Assembly (NCBI RefSeq): GCF_022965805.1
Contig: NC_133103.1
Coordinates: 51,348,386 to 51,412,385 of the forward strand
Direction of reading: 5' to 3'
Length of the DNA: 64,000 bases
Source of the DNA: Primulina eburnea
Lineage: Eukaryota > Streptophyta > Magnoliopsida > Lamiales > Gesneriaceae
The notes under the pieces were generated by a model, which ran no database searches, was not told the DNA's origin, and saw only the letters and a list, made by a program, of their open reading frames with translations. A program made the position numbers and the translations under genes. Of the stretch, positions 1-11,967 are shown in pieces (within the stretch, counting starts at the first letter, position 1; each line of letters opens with the position of its first letter).

Positions 1-2
1 AT

Positions 3-607
3 TAGGGGTATCAATCCATGTTGATCGTGTGGGTCGGGTAGGGTTGACACATAGTACTATTTAAAAATTGCTCTACCAGAACCCGACCTGAACCAACCCG
101 AAAAATCACAACTCAAGCTCAACTAACCCGATTAGACCCGATTTTTGTTTTGTTTTAAAATTAAATAAAATTCAAAAAATAGTAATAATATTTAATTTAA
201 ACACATAATAACAAATCTCTCTAATATACGATTTAAATTTGAAAGCCTAATTATAGAAAATTAAAATATATTTATTAAGTCAAATAAACAAGTGTTTAAA
301 AAATAAAAATATTTACAAAATAAATATTAAATTATGAAAATTTATGATATAAATATAAAATAATTTTTTTCAACATACATTATATAAAAAAGTAGGCGAT
401 ATTTTATAATTATATAATTTTAAAAAAAACTTAAATTTTCGGGTCATTCTGGGTTGACCCGACCCTGCCTGAACTCGATTATTTTTTCGGGTCAAATATC
501 GCATCCAACCTGACCCAAACCAAAACCAAAAATCCCAAATCCAAACCTGATTCTTTCAAGTTGAACTGTGTCGGGTTGACAGATTAGGTTCTATTTTGAT
601 ACCTGTA
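3..607. mobile_element. hAT-type MITE, family 1, copy 1
   Basis: Non-coding element about 605 bp long. Its ends are imperfect inverted repeats (TAGGGGTATCAA on the left, TTGATACCTGTA on the right) and both subterminal zones are rich in GGGTCGGGTTGAC-like motifs on opposite strands. It is colinear over its whole length with the element at 50328-50919. The left target-site duplication lies at or beyond the window edge and cannot be checked. It abuts and probably truncates the copia remnant to its right. Confidence 0.7.
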
Positions 608-3600
608 CTTCTGATCCTGATTACTGATGTTGATTTCTAATTTTGAATACTCTTAAGAAATTTAATCAGTTAGGTATTATTATGATTTTTACCACTAAGA
701 AATATCATCCAAGTAAATCGAGAAAAAACATCAATAATTACAATTGTATATATCATCCTTCCTAAACTGATTATATGTATATGTCCAACAAATCCATATG
801 CTGATGTTCTAAGCATCTATCAGTCAGTTTGATATATTTATTCTGAAAGTAAGATCGAATATGTTTGCCTAATTGACATACTTGAACATACATGATTATT
901 AACAAATTCAGTGTTAGTCAAACCATTAGCTAGGTTTAATTTACACAGATTATTAATTGAGATGATTCAGTCCTTTATGTCATAGCCAATGTTTATCATT
1001 ATTAATAGCAATAAAATAGGTTGGCGATGCTAAATAATTATTATTCCAATCAATTTTATAAGTGTTACAATTTCTAATTCAACTTAACAATATTTGATTA
1101 TTAGCATCCTTAATTAAAAAGTTGTTCTTACGAAATTCAACTAAGTAACCGTTATCAAAAAGTTCACTTATACTAATCAAATTATAACACATATTTTCAA
1201 CAAGTAATATATCATTAATTATTATGTTTCCATGAGTAACCTTATTTTTACTCATAGTCTTGTACTTAGCATTTTCATCAAATGTGATCTTTGGTCATTC
1301 AGAGTTGATTAAATTAGATAGCAGCTGGACTTGACCAGTCATGTGCCTTTAACATCTATTGTCCCAAACTGAATCCTTCAGTCCATCTCGTTCATTGTTC
1401 TGCAAACACGAATTAAATCAATTGGTACTCAATCATATTTGGGTCCAAATGGAATTAGTCTCTTAAGAACACACATTTGTATCAACCTGACTGGCTGACC
1501 ACTCTGTTTGCTAAATAAGGGTTACATAAAGTTGTGTATGTGCGGTGCTCTGTAAGTGTTAGAAACAAAATGTTGTTTAGTCTTTCTGTCATCATTGGTC
1601 TGCTTGTATCTCTTTTGGACAGACTTGCAGTTGTAGTATTGATAGGTCTTAGCCTTCATTGAGTTCTGTCTTACCTGACTGAATCTATGACCAGACCAGT
1701 TGGGCTTGATAGAAAAACTCTCTGATGTATACCAAATACCAAAATTTTTTCCTTTATTCATCAGTTGGATGAGTTTCTCAACATGATCAGTAAGCTTCTG
1801 ATGTTCATATTTCATACTGGACTTCATAAAGTGAATATATTTCCCTTGCACATATTCAATTTTGATTGAGTACTACAATCAGTGAGGTTGCTCACATTGC
1901 TGCTGAAGTCGAGGCCAATTTTGTCTCTTGAGTGCTTCTGCAACTCCTGCATTTTCTCGATACTTACTGACGACTTGTTCCAAATGATAATCATTTCAAC
2001 TAATTTATTGTTATCATAAATAAGCTATTGATGCTCATTCATCACTCTTTCATTCTCAGTTTTCAGTTTTGCAACTTCCGTCTTAAGACCTAACACTTCA
2101 CCTGATTGTTCCAAGTTAGGCTCAGTATCATTGTCAGTTAGGCTTGCTTTGTTTTTCCTTCCTTGAATGTTTAAGAAAGTCTCATGTACTTTATTACCAT
2201 GTCATTGAGTGCAGTGATGAGATCATCTCACATAAAATCATTTGAGCTAAAGTCAAATACCTCATCATAGATAGATTTCAGCTCACGATCGGCCATGAGG
2301 CATTGTACCATATCTTCATCACTCTCACTGGTGGAGCAATCTGACTGGGATGAGTCAGTCGCAGAATCATCCCACTTGTCCTTATTGTCTTGAGCCACAA
2401 ACACTTCATGGTTTCTTCTCTTTGTGAATGACTTCTTATCATCCTTGAACTTCTTGTCATAAGATCTACCTTTTTTGTCAATTGTTTTTCTCTTGTCTTT
2501 TTTGGCTTGGGACAATCTGGGATGAAATTTCCGACTTTTGCACAGTTGAAACAAGCATTGCAATCATCAGTGGACTCTTTCTTGTGATTATTGTGTATAC
2601 CTGGGCTTTGGAAGTTTACTTGATTCTTCCTTATGAACTTGCCAAATTTTTTTACAAACAATGACATTGCATCACTATCCAACTGCCCGGTTAACTTCTC
2701 CTTCGAGACAATTTTTCAGTAGTTGATGCAACTAGAGTCTTTGCCAGTTTGGTTGAAGATTCACCACAAATTCTCGTTTTCAATTCGAATTCATATGCCG
2801 TGAGGTATGCAAACAAATCGTGCAGTTCAAGTTTGTTAAGGTCCTTCGACTCTCGCATAGCAATTGTTTTAACATCTCAGTATCTTGGAAATTCTCTCAT
2901 TACTTTTAAGACTATCTCGGTTACCATATTCTTTGCCAAGAGCAGACAATTCAATAATGATGTTTCTCAACAATGTTATAAATATTTCGGTTAAGTTAGC
3001 AACACTGAAATTAAATTTTTGTTAGTTGCGTTCTCAGTATCTCAACCGTGAGAGTTGTGCATAAATAGATTGACTGAAACAGTTTGAACAAATGACTTGT
3101 CAAAGCTCAGTTGGGTTATCAAATGACAGTTAAAGAAGGTAAAATTAAAAATAAATTGGCACGATTTTGTTTCTGGATGTTTAGAGACTTCAACGCTCAT
3201 ACGCCAACCCTTCTTCCTCACGAAAGGATTTCAATAAAATATTTTGATAATTACAAGCAATTTTAAATCACCCACTTCAGCAGGATTTAACAATGTCTAA
3301 CTGAAACTCTTAGTAAACTTTAATCTTAACCAAAATAAGCAGTAAGACTTCTTACTTTCAATTATAAAAATGTCATAGAGGAATTCTAAGCACGGATTTA
3401 TCATTAAATGATTAAATAATATCTTATTGGCGTGTTCTTGCTTTTATCAGTTTGGGTCGCAGAAAGATTTTTCAAGAAGATATAATAGATCTGATAATTC
3501 AAAAATCAGAGAGTTGGAGTGACCTTTAAAATTTTGTCAAACTAATCTATTTATAAACTTAATTATCTGCAACATATCTTTTTAAATCATGTATATGTTT

Positions 3601-3960
3601 CCAAATATAGATGTTGTTGTCATATCATCGTCTTTTCTGACATATTCTGGTAGTGCACATGAATTCTGACATTCTGTTTGATAATCAGTGAATGTTGGTA
3701 TGATACTAATCACTGAGTATATTGATATTAATCAGATAATATTTGGATTTGGTCTGACTGATCGACTGAAATAAACTATCAATTAGGGTTCATTAGTTGT
3801 CTTTATATCAGTTTGTCTATTAGTATTCCTCTTACACTATCAATTTAGCTCGGTAATCAATTGAACTTTTTAGAAAAAATATTTACTTGTGAATATTTAG
3901 TTTTTTTCTTGAAATCAGTTAAATTAAGTTCCGTGTGCCTTTAATCATTTAATACCAATC
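608..3960 (-). mobile_element. Decayed Ty1/copia retrotransposon (LTR remnant, gag, integrase-proximal part of pol)
   Basis: Read on the minus strand, the order is that of a copia element. An LTR-like remnant (about 3960-3010) shares its 'actcctagactaaac'-type block with the LTRs at 8309, 30902 and 46544. Gag follows at about 2990-2220: conceptual translation in shifting frames gives a UBN2-like stretch, then a zinc-knuckle, then an acidic Ser/Asp tail. Further gag/protease-like sequence with a second Cys-rich stretch lies at 1851-1522. The region 1330-850 resembles the gag-pre-integrase domain (NDILLVENMCYNLISISELF). Frameshifts and stops are everywhere, so this is not functional. The reverse transcriptase and 3' LTR are missing, probably cut by the MITE at 3-607. 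Confidence 0.75.
2278..2682 (-). pseudogene. copia Gag fragment with altered zinc knuckle
   Basis: Part of the copia remnant. A 134-codon open stretch carries CFNCAKVGNFIPDC, which fits the retroviral CX2CX4HX4C knuckle except that the histidine is asparagine. An overlapping frame (2228-2563) holds the downstream gag tail, with basic clusters followed by a Ser/Asp/Glu-rich acidic segment ending in DFSSNDFM. The change of frame in the middle shows an indel. Zinc binding is unlikely, consistent with decay. Confidence 0.75.
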
Positions 3961-4043
3961 TCATCGTGATCCAAAAAAAGTAAAATCTCTTGACTCAATT
4001 CAACCAACTAATTTGTAAAAAAAAAAGGATTTCTTGAATTCAC

Positions 4044-4050
4044 TATAAAA
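4044..4050 (+). promoter_or_regulatory. Candidate TATA box of the small secreted-peptide gene
   Basis: TATAAAA preceded by CAC, about 65 bp upstream of the ATG at 4113. Transcription would start near 4075 and leave a leader of about 40 nt. No other TATA-like site is closer. Confidence 0.45.
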
Positions 4051-4112
4051 ACCCATTCCTCTGAACTTTCCATCATTGACCAAATCATCGAGAAAATATG
4101 TATGACAAAAAC

Positions 4113-4388
4113 ATGGCCGCATTTTACCTCATTTTGATTCTTGGAGTAATGGGTTTCATCACTCCATCTCATGCAGAGAATTTCAATTCGATGGTTAATG
4201 TTCAAAACCACCCATCTGATGAAACCCAGATTGAATCCAAGAATAATGAAAAGAATTCGGCACTCAAAGCGCCACCAGTACCTGACGGGCAGCAGCAACT
4301 ACAGCTGTGGCCATGGCCGTGGAAGCGGCCACCACCACTGCCGCCTGGCCGCAAGCTTCCACCATTTCCTTTTAAATGGATGATATAA
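4113..4388 (+). CDS. Small secreted proline-rich peptide, uncharacterised
   Basis: Single-exon reading frame of 91 residues from the ATG at 4113, or 96 from an in-frame ATG at 4098. I prefer 4113 because its context, AACATGGCC, is close to the plant consensus and the hydrophobic signal peptide starts there. Residues 1-21 (MAAFYLILILGVMGFITPSHA) are a typical secretory signal with a likely cleavage after SHA. The mature part is polar and Asn/Glu-rich, then ends in a Trp/Pro/Lys-rich tail (WPWPWKRPPPLPPGRKLPPF, then PFKWMI). There are no cysteines, so it is not a defensin, LTP or snakin. A TATA box lies at a suitable distance. I do not recognise the family; the layout (signal, variable linker, compact C-terminal block) resembles plant signalling-peptide precursors, but that is inference. 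It could also be a chance open frame. Confidence 0.5.
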   Translation: MAAFYLILILGVMGFITPSHAENFNSMVNVQNHPSDETQIESKNNEKNSALKAPPVPDGQQQLQLWPWPWKRPPPLPPGRKLPPFPFKWMI

Positions 4389-4748
4389 TAACCGGTAAGC
4401 AATGTGTTATTCATTTAAATAAATTTTGAAGATGACATTTTAAAATATAATTACACAAAAATAATGCAAAATATGAAGTTCATGAGTTCCATTATCGAAG
4501 TGTAGATGGTAGATATCCTTTGTAAATTTTGGAATGATGACAAAATCTGAAAGTATGTATGGAAGATATTTTTAATTTGAATAAACTAGGATGTGGATCC
4601 TTGGGATAAGCACATCATATAGTGCGATGTATTTTACATACCAGATGATCAATCGATCATTTCAATTCTTCTCATATGTTTATCTCTCTGCAATTTTAGT
4701 CATTTAGTTGTCAAATTTCATGTTTGATTTGCTATCTTTGTTATTTTG

Positions 4749-4844
4749 GCGATTTTAGTTATTTTTTCGACGTGACACTAACGTGGAATCTATGTGGCGA
4801 TTTTAGTTATTTTTTCGACGTGACACTAACGTGGAATCTATGAG
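4749..4844 (+). repeat. Tandem duplication, two 48-bp units
   Basis: Two nearly identical copies of a unit beginning GCGATTTTAGTTATTTTTTC and ending near GGAATCTATG. The surrounding stretch 4620-5000 resembles the 'cacgtcgacac' type of old non-coding repeat also seen around 25170 and 33200. No gene is visible between 4389 and 5162 apart from this. Confidence 0.8.
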
Positions 4845-5162
4845 GTGATTTTGTGACTCCGACATGACGTTATGTATATAATATCACGTCAACACTTCTA
4901 ATAAAATAGACTAATATTGCCAAAAATTTGAAAGATAAAATACTAACACTAAAATTAAACAACATATAGGATCAAAATCACAAATAAACAAACATATACA
5001 TACGCATACAAGAAGGACATATACTATATTTATTTTTAAAATTTAAATAACTAATAATACAACCAAACTGTTCTTAGTAATATCCAAATTCCCATTTCTT
5101 TCAAAACCTTAGACAATAAGTCGAAATCTTAATATATAGAAATATTCAAACCTCGATCCTAA

Positions 5163-7357
5163 TTAACCATCCTTTATAAGTTTTTCAACAGCCGTTTTCC
5201 CCACAATTCCATCAGTTCCTGCCAGCTCCATATACTTATCCTTTCTAGTTAAATTAGTGCATTTATACTGCAAATACTCGGCGATCCATTCTTGGACATG
5301 ATTCGCAACTTCATGGGCCGATTTCCCGGCACTGCATGTTTGATCATACGGCAGTTTGTTTAAGAATGTCACCTCGTATGTTGGGAAAGGATTCATCATA
5401 AAGAAGATGGGATCCAACCATTTGTACCCTCTCGCGGTATTCCCGTAGAACATGGTAGTTTTAACCGTAGTAGCTACCGGAGTTATTTGATCGCTGATCT
5501 CGGCAAACAAGGATGAAAATCTCAGCAGATAGGGTTCTCGGCATGTTGTACCCTCGGGGCACATTACCAAATATTGGCCCTCATCTACAATATCCCTCAT
5601 CAGTTTGGCATCCTTAGCTCGGTCTCGGGTTAGTCTCGCTGTTTTCATCGGCGACAACCATTCGGAGGTACTTGGCACGGAGTATGAGACGGTGATCGAC
5701 TTGCTGCCTAACGAAGTAGAGATTATGACTGCGTCCAGGACGCATCTATGGGAGGTAGCGAACACCATTCCTCCTCCTTTCTTCACTTTAGGGTTTCGAT
5801 CTCCAGATTTATGCAAAGGGTGGCCTTTTGCTTTTATAATAACACCGAAAAGAAGTGTAACATAGGGTATTACAGATAACGGGAATAGGGCTCCGAGGAT
5901 AATACGAATGATCGCGAGGAGAATGCCTATGGGAAACCATAACACGATGGCCAATGCAACCATGGGAGTTGGTTTTTGGACTAGTCGGCCATCGTGGAAG
6001 ATCACCGGCTTCGGCAACATTTCCGGCTTCATGGGTCGGACGCCCACCCTTGATGGAACCATGTACCTTTCCTACAGTGTGTAAAGATATTGATACATAT
6101 GTCATCTATTACCAAATCATTTATAATTTAGTCCATAGTAATACAAATAAAGATGTGCACAAATAAAGATGTGCACGCCAGATGTGTAAGTCGAATCAAA
6201 ATCAACTAGAGTCTAATTGTAGACCATTTAAAAAAAATGTAAATATCAAAGTTCTTTCTAATTTGTCGTGAATAAATAAATATAAATAGAATAGAGAAAG
6301 ACTGAATTGTGACAATATAGAGTTTCGAAATTGCATCAAGATGAATATAAAAGACCAAAATCATTATTTTTCCAATAGTCAAATTTGGCAGCCTATTTTG
6401 GGTTTTGGTCATTTACATAGTCATAATTGGATTTTGATCTTATAAGTTGAGTAATTTTTTCTAAGTAATATTTTTTCGGAGTGATGATGCGCCAAAATTT
6501 TATGCACGGGGAAATAATGCAAGTGTCTAATAGGACCAAAACCAAAGAAATTCAACTAAAAGGATCAAGACCTGATAATTGTGAAGGCTTTTTTCTATGA
6601 AAAATATTTAAACGACTTTTAGGCAGTTTTCCCAAAAAAAGTAAAAACATTATATCCTATCGTTTAAAAACGTAATATTGAGAAGTGCTCGAACAAGAGC
6701 AAAAATGGGGAAATATTTCAGAACCTTGCAAAGCTCCATGAAAGGCAAGTCTGTCTCTCTATCTCCAATTCCAATATCTGGCATTGAACCACGACCAAAT
6801 GACCTCTCAACAGCCACAGCTTTGTTCTTCCCGACAAGAACACCGGGACTCGCCACAAGCCCCGTCGCAATGCCCCTGAAAGACGAAATCTCCGTACCTA
6901 GAACCATGTCCACATTCAGATACTTCTTCAAAAAAGGTTCAACCATGATCCTAGGGTTTGCTGTCACCACACATCTTCTCCACACGACGAGAAAACGCCA
7001 AAAGTCTCCGGATGCATATCGTCGGAGTAATACTTAGGCAAGACTGCTCTGGCAGCCGACTCGATATCCGATACTTTGACCCCAGCAACGGTCACGAATA
7101 TGAGAACACGAATGCCCGCTGCTTCAGAAATCAGGTAGTACAAGATTCCGGCTAACGGTAGCAGCCAATAGTAATATGAAAAGCCTTAAAATACCTCCAA
7201 CATCAAACGCAACCAGCGCGAAATAAGGGAAAGAACTTCGGCCTACGACTAATGTTCCGTCGAGATCAGACACCACCGTGTGATTCTCGCGATCATTGGT
7301 GCTACATTCGGAGATGCTTGGGATTTTTCCTGATATAAAACAACTGGGATTGCCCAT
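5163..7357 (-). pseudogene. RAM2-like: RAM2-like glycerol-3-phosphate acyltransferase, exon 1 frameshifted
   Basis: Two exons: 7357-6725 and 6071-5163, joined by a GT-AG intron in phase 0 (AAG|GTTCTG; ...CACTGTAG|GAAAGG). Together they give about 513 codons, the usual size of the land-plant sn-2 GPAT family. The N-terminal HAD-phosphatase-like domain has SDLDGT and GDRETD, the residues kept in family members that release 2-monoacylglycerol. Exon 2 has two hydrophobic segments and then acyltransferase blocks: H-x4-D (SHRCVLDA), CPEGTTCREP, and ITPVATTVK. Long matches ([43 protein letters not shown]) point to the RAM2 clade, which makes lipid for arbuscular mycorrhizal fungi. An extra base near 7159 and a missing base near 6980 break exon 1; between them the homologous protein continues in another frame. 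Exon 2 is open for 302 codons. Recent pseudogene or assembly error. The first block is also unusual, with C and A where T and P are normal. Confidence 0.85.
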
Positions 7358-7480
7358 TTTTTGGCAAACTCAACAACTTACTTGTGTTTGCTATGTTTTA
7401 CAAATAGGGGGAAAATTGAGGGAAATGGGAGGGGATGGAAGTGTTTATTTAAAAAAAAAGGAGTGAATGTAATTTTTTTT

Positions 7481-7662
7481 TAATGTGTCTCATGTGAGAT
7501 CATCTCACTAATCATAATCTGTGAGACGGGTCAATACTACCTATATTCACAATAAAAAGTAATACTCTTAGCATAAAAAATAAAACTTTTTCATGGGTGA
7601 CCCAAATAAGAGATCTGTCTCACAAATACGACCTGTTAGACCGTCTCACATAAGTTTTTGTC
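7481..7662. mobile_element. 9-bp-TSD (Mutator-type) MITE, copy A
   Basis: Full-length copy of the family with palindromic GTGAGAC-type ends. It is flanked by exact 9-bp repeats ATTTTTTTT (7472-7480 and 7663-7671), though these are low in complexity. It ends 123 bp upstream of the acyltransferase start codon. Confidence 0.85.
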
Positions 7663-7989
7663 ATTTTTTTTTATCATTTTTTTAATTTGTTTAAAAACTA
7701 ATTTTTTCATTAGTGTATTTAATTTTTTATTTTAATTTTATATATAATAAAATTTATAATTTAGTTAAATAAAAAACTTGCACGGTCTAATCTTATCCAA
7801 TTCAACCCAATCCACATCACACTTCACCCAATCTTTACAAAACATCTTCTTCTTCTCAACCCTCCTTGCATCCTTTATTTTGGTTTTTGGCTAACAATTA
7901 ACAATGAGTCTAAAAGGTATTCGTCTGCAAGAAATTCAACGAGAGAATCACATATTGGTAAGAATTCAAATTTTTATTTTGAGGTGTGA

Positions 7990-8265
7990 AATCCTTTGTT
8001 CTCGACCCAGGAGGTTGGGTCTACGCAGTGTGAAGAGCTCGACCCAGGGCCTGCCTGGGTCGAGCTCTTCACACGAGCTTGACCACAAGGTCCAGCTCTT
8101 CCACCTGGCCCTGAGTCGAGCTCTTCACACTGAAGAGCTCGACCCATGTTTTGTGTCAGGTCGAGCTCTTTGTTTTAGGTCTAGTTCGACCCTGGGTCGA
8201 GCTCTTCACACACATGGGTCCAGCTCTTCACCCTGGGTCGAGCTCGACCCACTACTCAACCCTAT
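7990..8265 (+). repeat. GC-rich array of GAGCTCGACCCA / TGGGTCGAGCTC palindromic motifs
   Basis: About ten copies of the motif in both orientations, often followed by TTCACAC. At about 8037-8071 two opposed copies form an almost perfect hairpin: GAGCTCGACCCAGG, a short loop, then CCTGGGTCGAGCTC. Far more GC-rich than its surroundings. The open frame across it (7904-8287) is a by-product of the repeat. The stretch 7672-7989 to its left holds nothing recognisable. Confidence 0.85.
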
Positions 8266-8308
8266 TTTTAAAATGAACAAACACTAGTTAATTTTAGATT
8301 TTGACAAC

Positions 8309-11077
8309 TGAAGGATTGTTTGCTGAGTACCTTGAGGTGCTTCAAACAAAATATTCTCCAAGAGCTGCAATAGTTCGTGCTCTAAGAATGTATATACCGA
8401 TGAATTAGATCGAGTTTGGTATTAAACCAAGCGGAAAACACTTGAAATAATCCTTCGTTAAGAAACACTGATATATTTTATATCATGTGTAACTGAAGAT
8501 AACAGGAATCAGTTGTAACATATATCAGTTATATTGAAAAATTGAACCGACGATGCTCTTACTGATTAAATTAATTTGAAAATAATAGTTAAACAATTAT
8601 ATACACAATATATGTTTATGGATGTTCGGAGACTTCAACTGTTCCTACGTCACACCTTATACTACCTCGGGTAGGATCCTCTAGAAGACTTTGATTAATT
8701 ACAACAAGTGTAATAACCCACCCAACTTAGGACTTGCCCAATGTCTAACTGAACTCCTAGACTAAACTGAAGGCATCACCTTCCAGTCAACACTTGTTTA
8801 ACGTCTGTGTGTCAAAGACTACATAACAAGTTTATTATCTTTGTGCAAAACTGTATTTGAGTGGTGGTGTGTGTGCGTGTGTGAGAACTGAACAAGGAAT
8901 GCACCACGAAGGTGTTCTCACACACTGAGGGAAGTAAGCTTCTAAACTAAGCTGATATGACTGAGTATTCCCTCTGGACTGATTGCTTCTTGAAAGCTGA
9001 TAAGTAAATAAGCGTCCCATTTCTTTTTATCTTCACACACTCTTGTATGTTCGTCTCCTTGCTGATGGTCTTGAGCTTGTATTTATAGAGGCATTGAGAT
9101 CTTACTTCAAGACTCATCACATGTGATCGTTGCAGCTTGAATGCGTTCCTTGGTATATGTTTCTTGACTTTTCTGACATGTCTCCAGGAATCTCTCGGCT
9201 TTAATCTTTGCTCCAACGTCCATTATTGTACATTTGATCGTACAAATGCTTTTGTATCTTTGTGCGTACCTGGAATCCATTTAAATAAACTTGTCTTAAT
9301 CTACAACCGATTGATTCCTAGCTAATGTTCCTAACTGTTCATATGAACTGATCTTCAGTTGGACTGGTGAAATCAGTTGACTCGTCAGTTGAACTGATTT
9401 CACTCTTTCAGTTGAACTGGTCAGCTGGGTTCTTCATCAATTGTACTCTTCATCAGCTGGCCGGACTTCTGAAGGTCTTATGTTGAACCACCTATCAGCT
9501 GGACAATCAGTAGAACTGATTTGGTTTGGTCGATCAGTTGGTGTTTTAAGTTTACGTCTCGATAGCTTCAGTTTTACCTCGTTTAACTGATCAGTTCGAA
9601 GTCTGGTCGAACTTCCGGCGCACTAAGATAAATCATTAGAAACAAAATAGTAAGTTTTGTTAACATCAAAATAAAGATTGCGAATATGAAATGTTACAAC
9701 AATCTCTCTTTTTTTTATTATCACAAAACTTGAACAGTTAAAACGATTTAAAAAAAGTGTTAAAAAAATCTTCCAGTTTGAGGGATAGCAGAAATAAAAA
9801 CTCCCCCTCAACAAATGCGTGAAATGATTTGAAAACAATTTTTCAGTTCGAGGGATAATTCTAAACAAAACTCCCCAACTGAGTGAAATGATTTGAAAAT
9901 AATTTTTCAGTTCGAGGGATAATTCTAAACAAAATCCCCTTCAGAAAATGAATTAAAAGCTCCCCTTCAAAAATATAATTATTTACGCGATTAATGAAGT
10001 TTTTGTATCAATCAAGCACTTTATGCAACAAATCTTAAGATATATAGCTATTCAGTTATGTGAAGGCTAACTGAATGAACAAGATGTTTTGTTTAATCAA
10101 ATAAGCGTAGCTTGTATTATACATTTGCGCACATCAACAAGTGTAAGGGAAGTTGCTACTCCATTAGCAGACTTTAAATAACATCAAACATCAGTTAGTT
10201 TATACATAATAGAACTGAATATACTAACAACTGATCGCCTTGAATGCTTTGAATGCTGCATAGATTTTGAGTCTCTTTTGCCAAAAGATCGACTAATTTG
10301 CCTTGGACTTGATCTTTGTGCTGGCTAACTGGTCGAGCTGACTCAAACTGGACTCAATTGATGTTGAACCGCATTGATCATCTATTTGTTGATCTAATGT
10401 AGCAAAGAAGCGGCGGCATTTCTGATGATTAAGCTCCACTTAACTCATCAGTTTCAGCTTGTAGTTGGGTTTTCGTCTGTGGATCAGTTTAACTGGTAGA
10501 CTGCAACTGAAATCTTGTCTACTGATCAGTTTAGCTGATCTGCTGTCAGCTTGGAATCAACACTTTGTAAGTTGCCAAAACAACAAAATTAAGGAGTCGT
10601 GAGAAGTGGCTACAATGTTAGTTGCAGAGCCAATACCTACTCTCTTCACACGGTAAATCCATAAAAAAAAATTAAGAGGATTTTGAAATCTATTTTAAAT
10701 GCTATTTTAAAACACATTTTAAAATATCAGTTTTCAAATATCCTTCTTAGAACAACTAGCTCTGAAACCAATTGAAGAATCGCTTTTTGAGCACATTGCT
10801 TCAAAAAAAAAATATTCTTCAAGAACTGCAATAGCTCGTGTTTTAAGAATGTATATACCGATAAATTATATCGATTTTGATATTAAACCAAACGGAAAAC
10901 ACTCGAAATAATCATTAGTTAAGAAACACTGATATATTTTATATCATGTGTAACTGAATAACTGAAGATAACATGAATCAGTTGTGACATATATCCGTTC
11001 AGTTATGGTGAAATAATGAACCGACGGATGCTCTTACTGATTAAATTAGTTTGAAAACAATAGTTAAACAATTAACT
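8309..11077 (-). mobile_element. Non-autonomous copia-type LTR element, 5' LTR truncated
   Basis: Minus-strand order: a 5' LTR piece (11077-10773), then a primer-binding site at about 10772-10755 (ATTGGTTTCAGAGC, matching the initiator-Met tRNA 3' end with one change), a non-coding internal region of about 1.06 kb, a purine-rich tract just before 9698, and a 3' LTR (9698-8309) starting TGTAAC and ending CTTCA. The LTR pieces align over CTGCAATAG...TATATCATGTGTAACTGAA. The 3' LTR holds many CAGTTGAACTGAT-like motifs. No gag or pol is present, so it needed proteins from a relative. Related LTRs are at 30902 and 46544. Confidence 0.8.
9776..9950 (+). repeat. Tandem repeat inside the non-autonomous LTR element
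   Basis: Two good units and one degenerate unit of about 63-75 bp, each containing GAAATGATTTGAAAA, TTTTTCAGTTCGAGGGATAA and a run of AAACTCCCC. It lies just inside the 3' LTR of the element at 8309-11077. The open frame 9623-9868 on the minus strand is an effect of this repeat. Confidence 0.75.
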
Positions 11078-11201
11078 ATTGGTAAATGAACATATCATTG
11101 TTAGCTTGAACATGAGTCACAGTATCATGAGCTACACTAATGTGGAGGATGTTGACATCATTATCATCCGCATCCACTGCATATATATCATCCACATCAT
11201 T

Positions 11202-11700
11202 TTATGTGCTTCTCACATCATTGTCTTCTATACTTTCAGTTGAAGTATTTATATCTTCTAATACATCATTATTGGTACAATGGTCAATTGAGACAAAAGT
11301 TCTATCAGAATAGTGATCACACAGATTTGTTTCATCATCGACACCCTCATCATATAAATGAGTCACATTTAAATCTGGTGAAATGATATTTTCACTTTCA
11401 ACAATATCAAGAGAAACAACACTGAGTTCAAATTCGACAAGTACAAGTCTTTCTTTTATACATCAAAAATATAAGTATGCTTTCAAATCATTAGCATCCT
11501 CAATATAAAATGGACAACTATTGTAATGCTTCACGTCAGGAAGGTAACTTAATTTCAATTTTTCTGTGCCAACTAGATTCATAATTATGTATACCTCACT
11601 TTCTATATATTCCATAGAACAAATATCAGAATCCAAAGGAATCCCTGCCCACTTACCACTCGGCCATGAAAGCCGTTTAAATATATTATCTTCTTTAATT
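11202..11700 (-). pseudogene. Degenerate transposase-like fragment, possibly Mutator (MULE) N-terminal region
   Basis: Read on the minus strand from about 11700, one frame stays open for about 165 codons with a single internal TGA. It encodes WPSGKWAGIPLDSD, YIIMNLVGTEKLKLSYLP, then FYIEDANDLKAYLYF, and an acidic Asp/Glu/Asn-rich tail. A short beta-rich module ending in an 'EDxxDL' segment and an acidic linker is typical of the N-terminus of plant MULE transposases. I judge this by resemblance only. The catalytic domain is not present. Confidence 0.35.
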
Positions 11701-11823
11701 TATCATTCGCTTTTGTACTCAAAGATAATAACGGTTGGCATAACTTGCAAAATATATATCAGAATATTATATTATAGACAACATTATTTATTTAAAAGGA
11801 TATGTTATGTGAAAGAAATGAGT

Positions 11824-11962
11824 GCTTGGGCGCTACAAACTAGCGCCGCAACGCCTGAAGTTGCGAATATCAAGCGCTTAGGCGCTACAAACTAGCGCCG
11901 CAGCGCCTGCATTTGTGAAGATCAAGCGCCTAGGTGCTACATATACAGCGCCGCAGTGCTAA
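11824..11962 (+). repeat. Array of GGCGCTA...TAGCGCC palindromes
   Basis: Three units of about 55 bp, each with AGGCGCTACAAACTAGCGCC or a variant, followed by GCAGCGCCTG. The arms GGCGCTA and TAGCGCC are exact inverse complements around CAAAC, so each unit can form a hairpin. It borders directly on the next array. Confidence 0.8.
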
Positions 11963-11967
11963 GATCA

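Noticed and set aside
7904..8287. 127-codon frame on the plus strand
   Set aside because: Most of it runs over the GAGCTCGACCCA array and is an effect of the repeat; no homology recognised.
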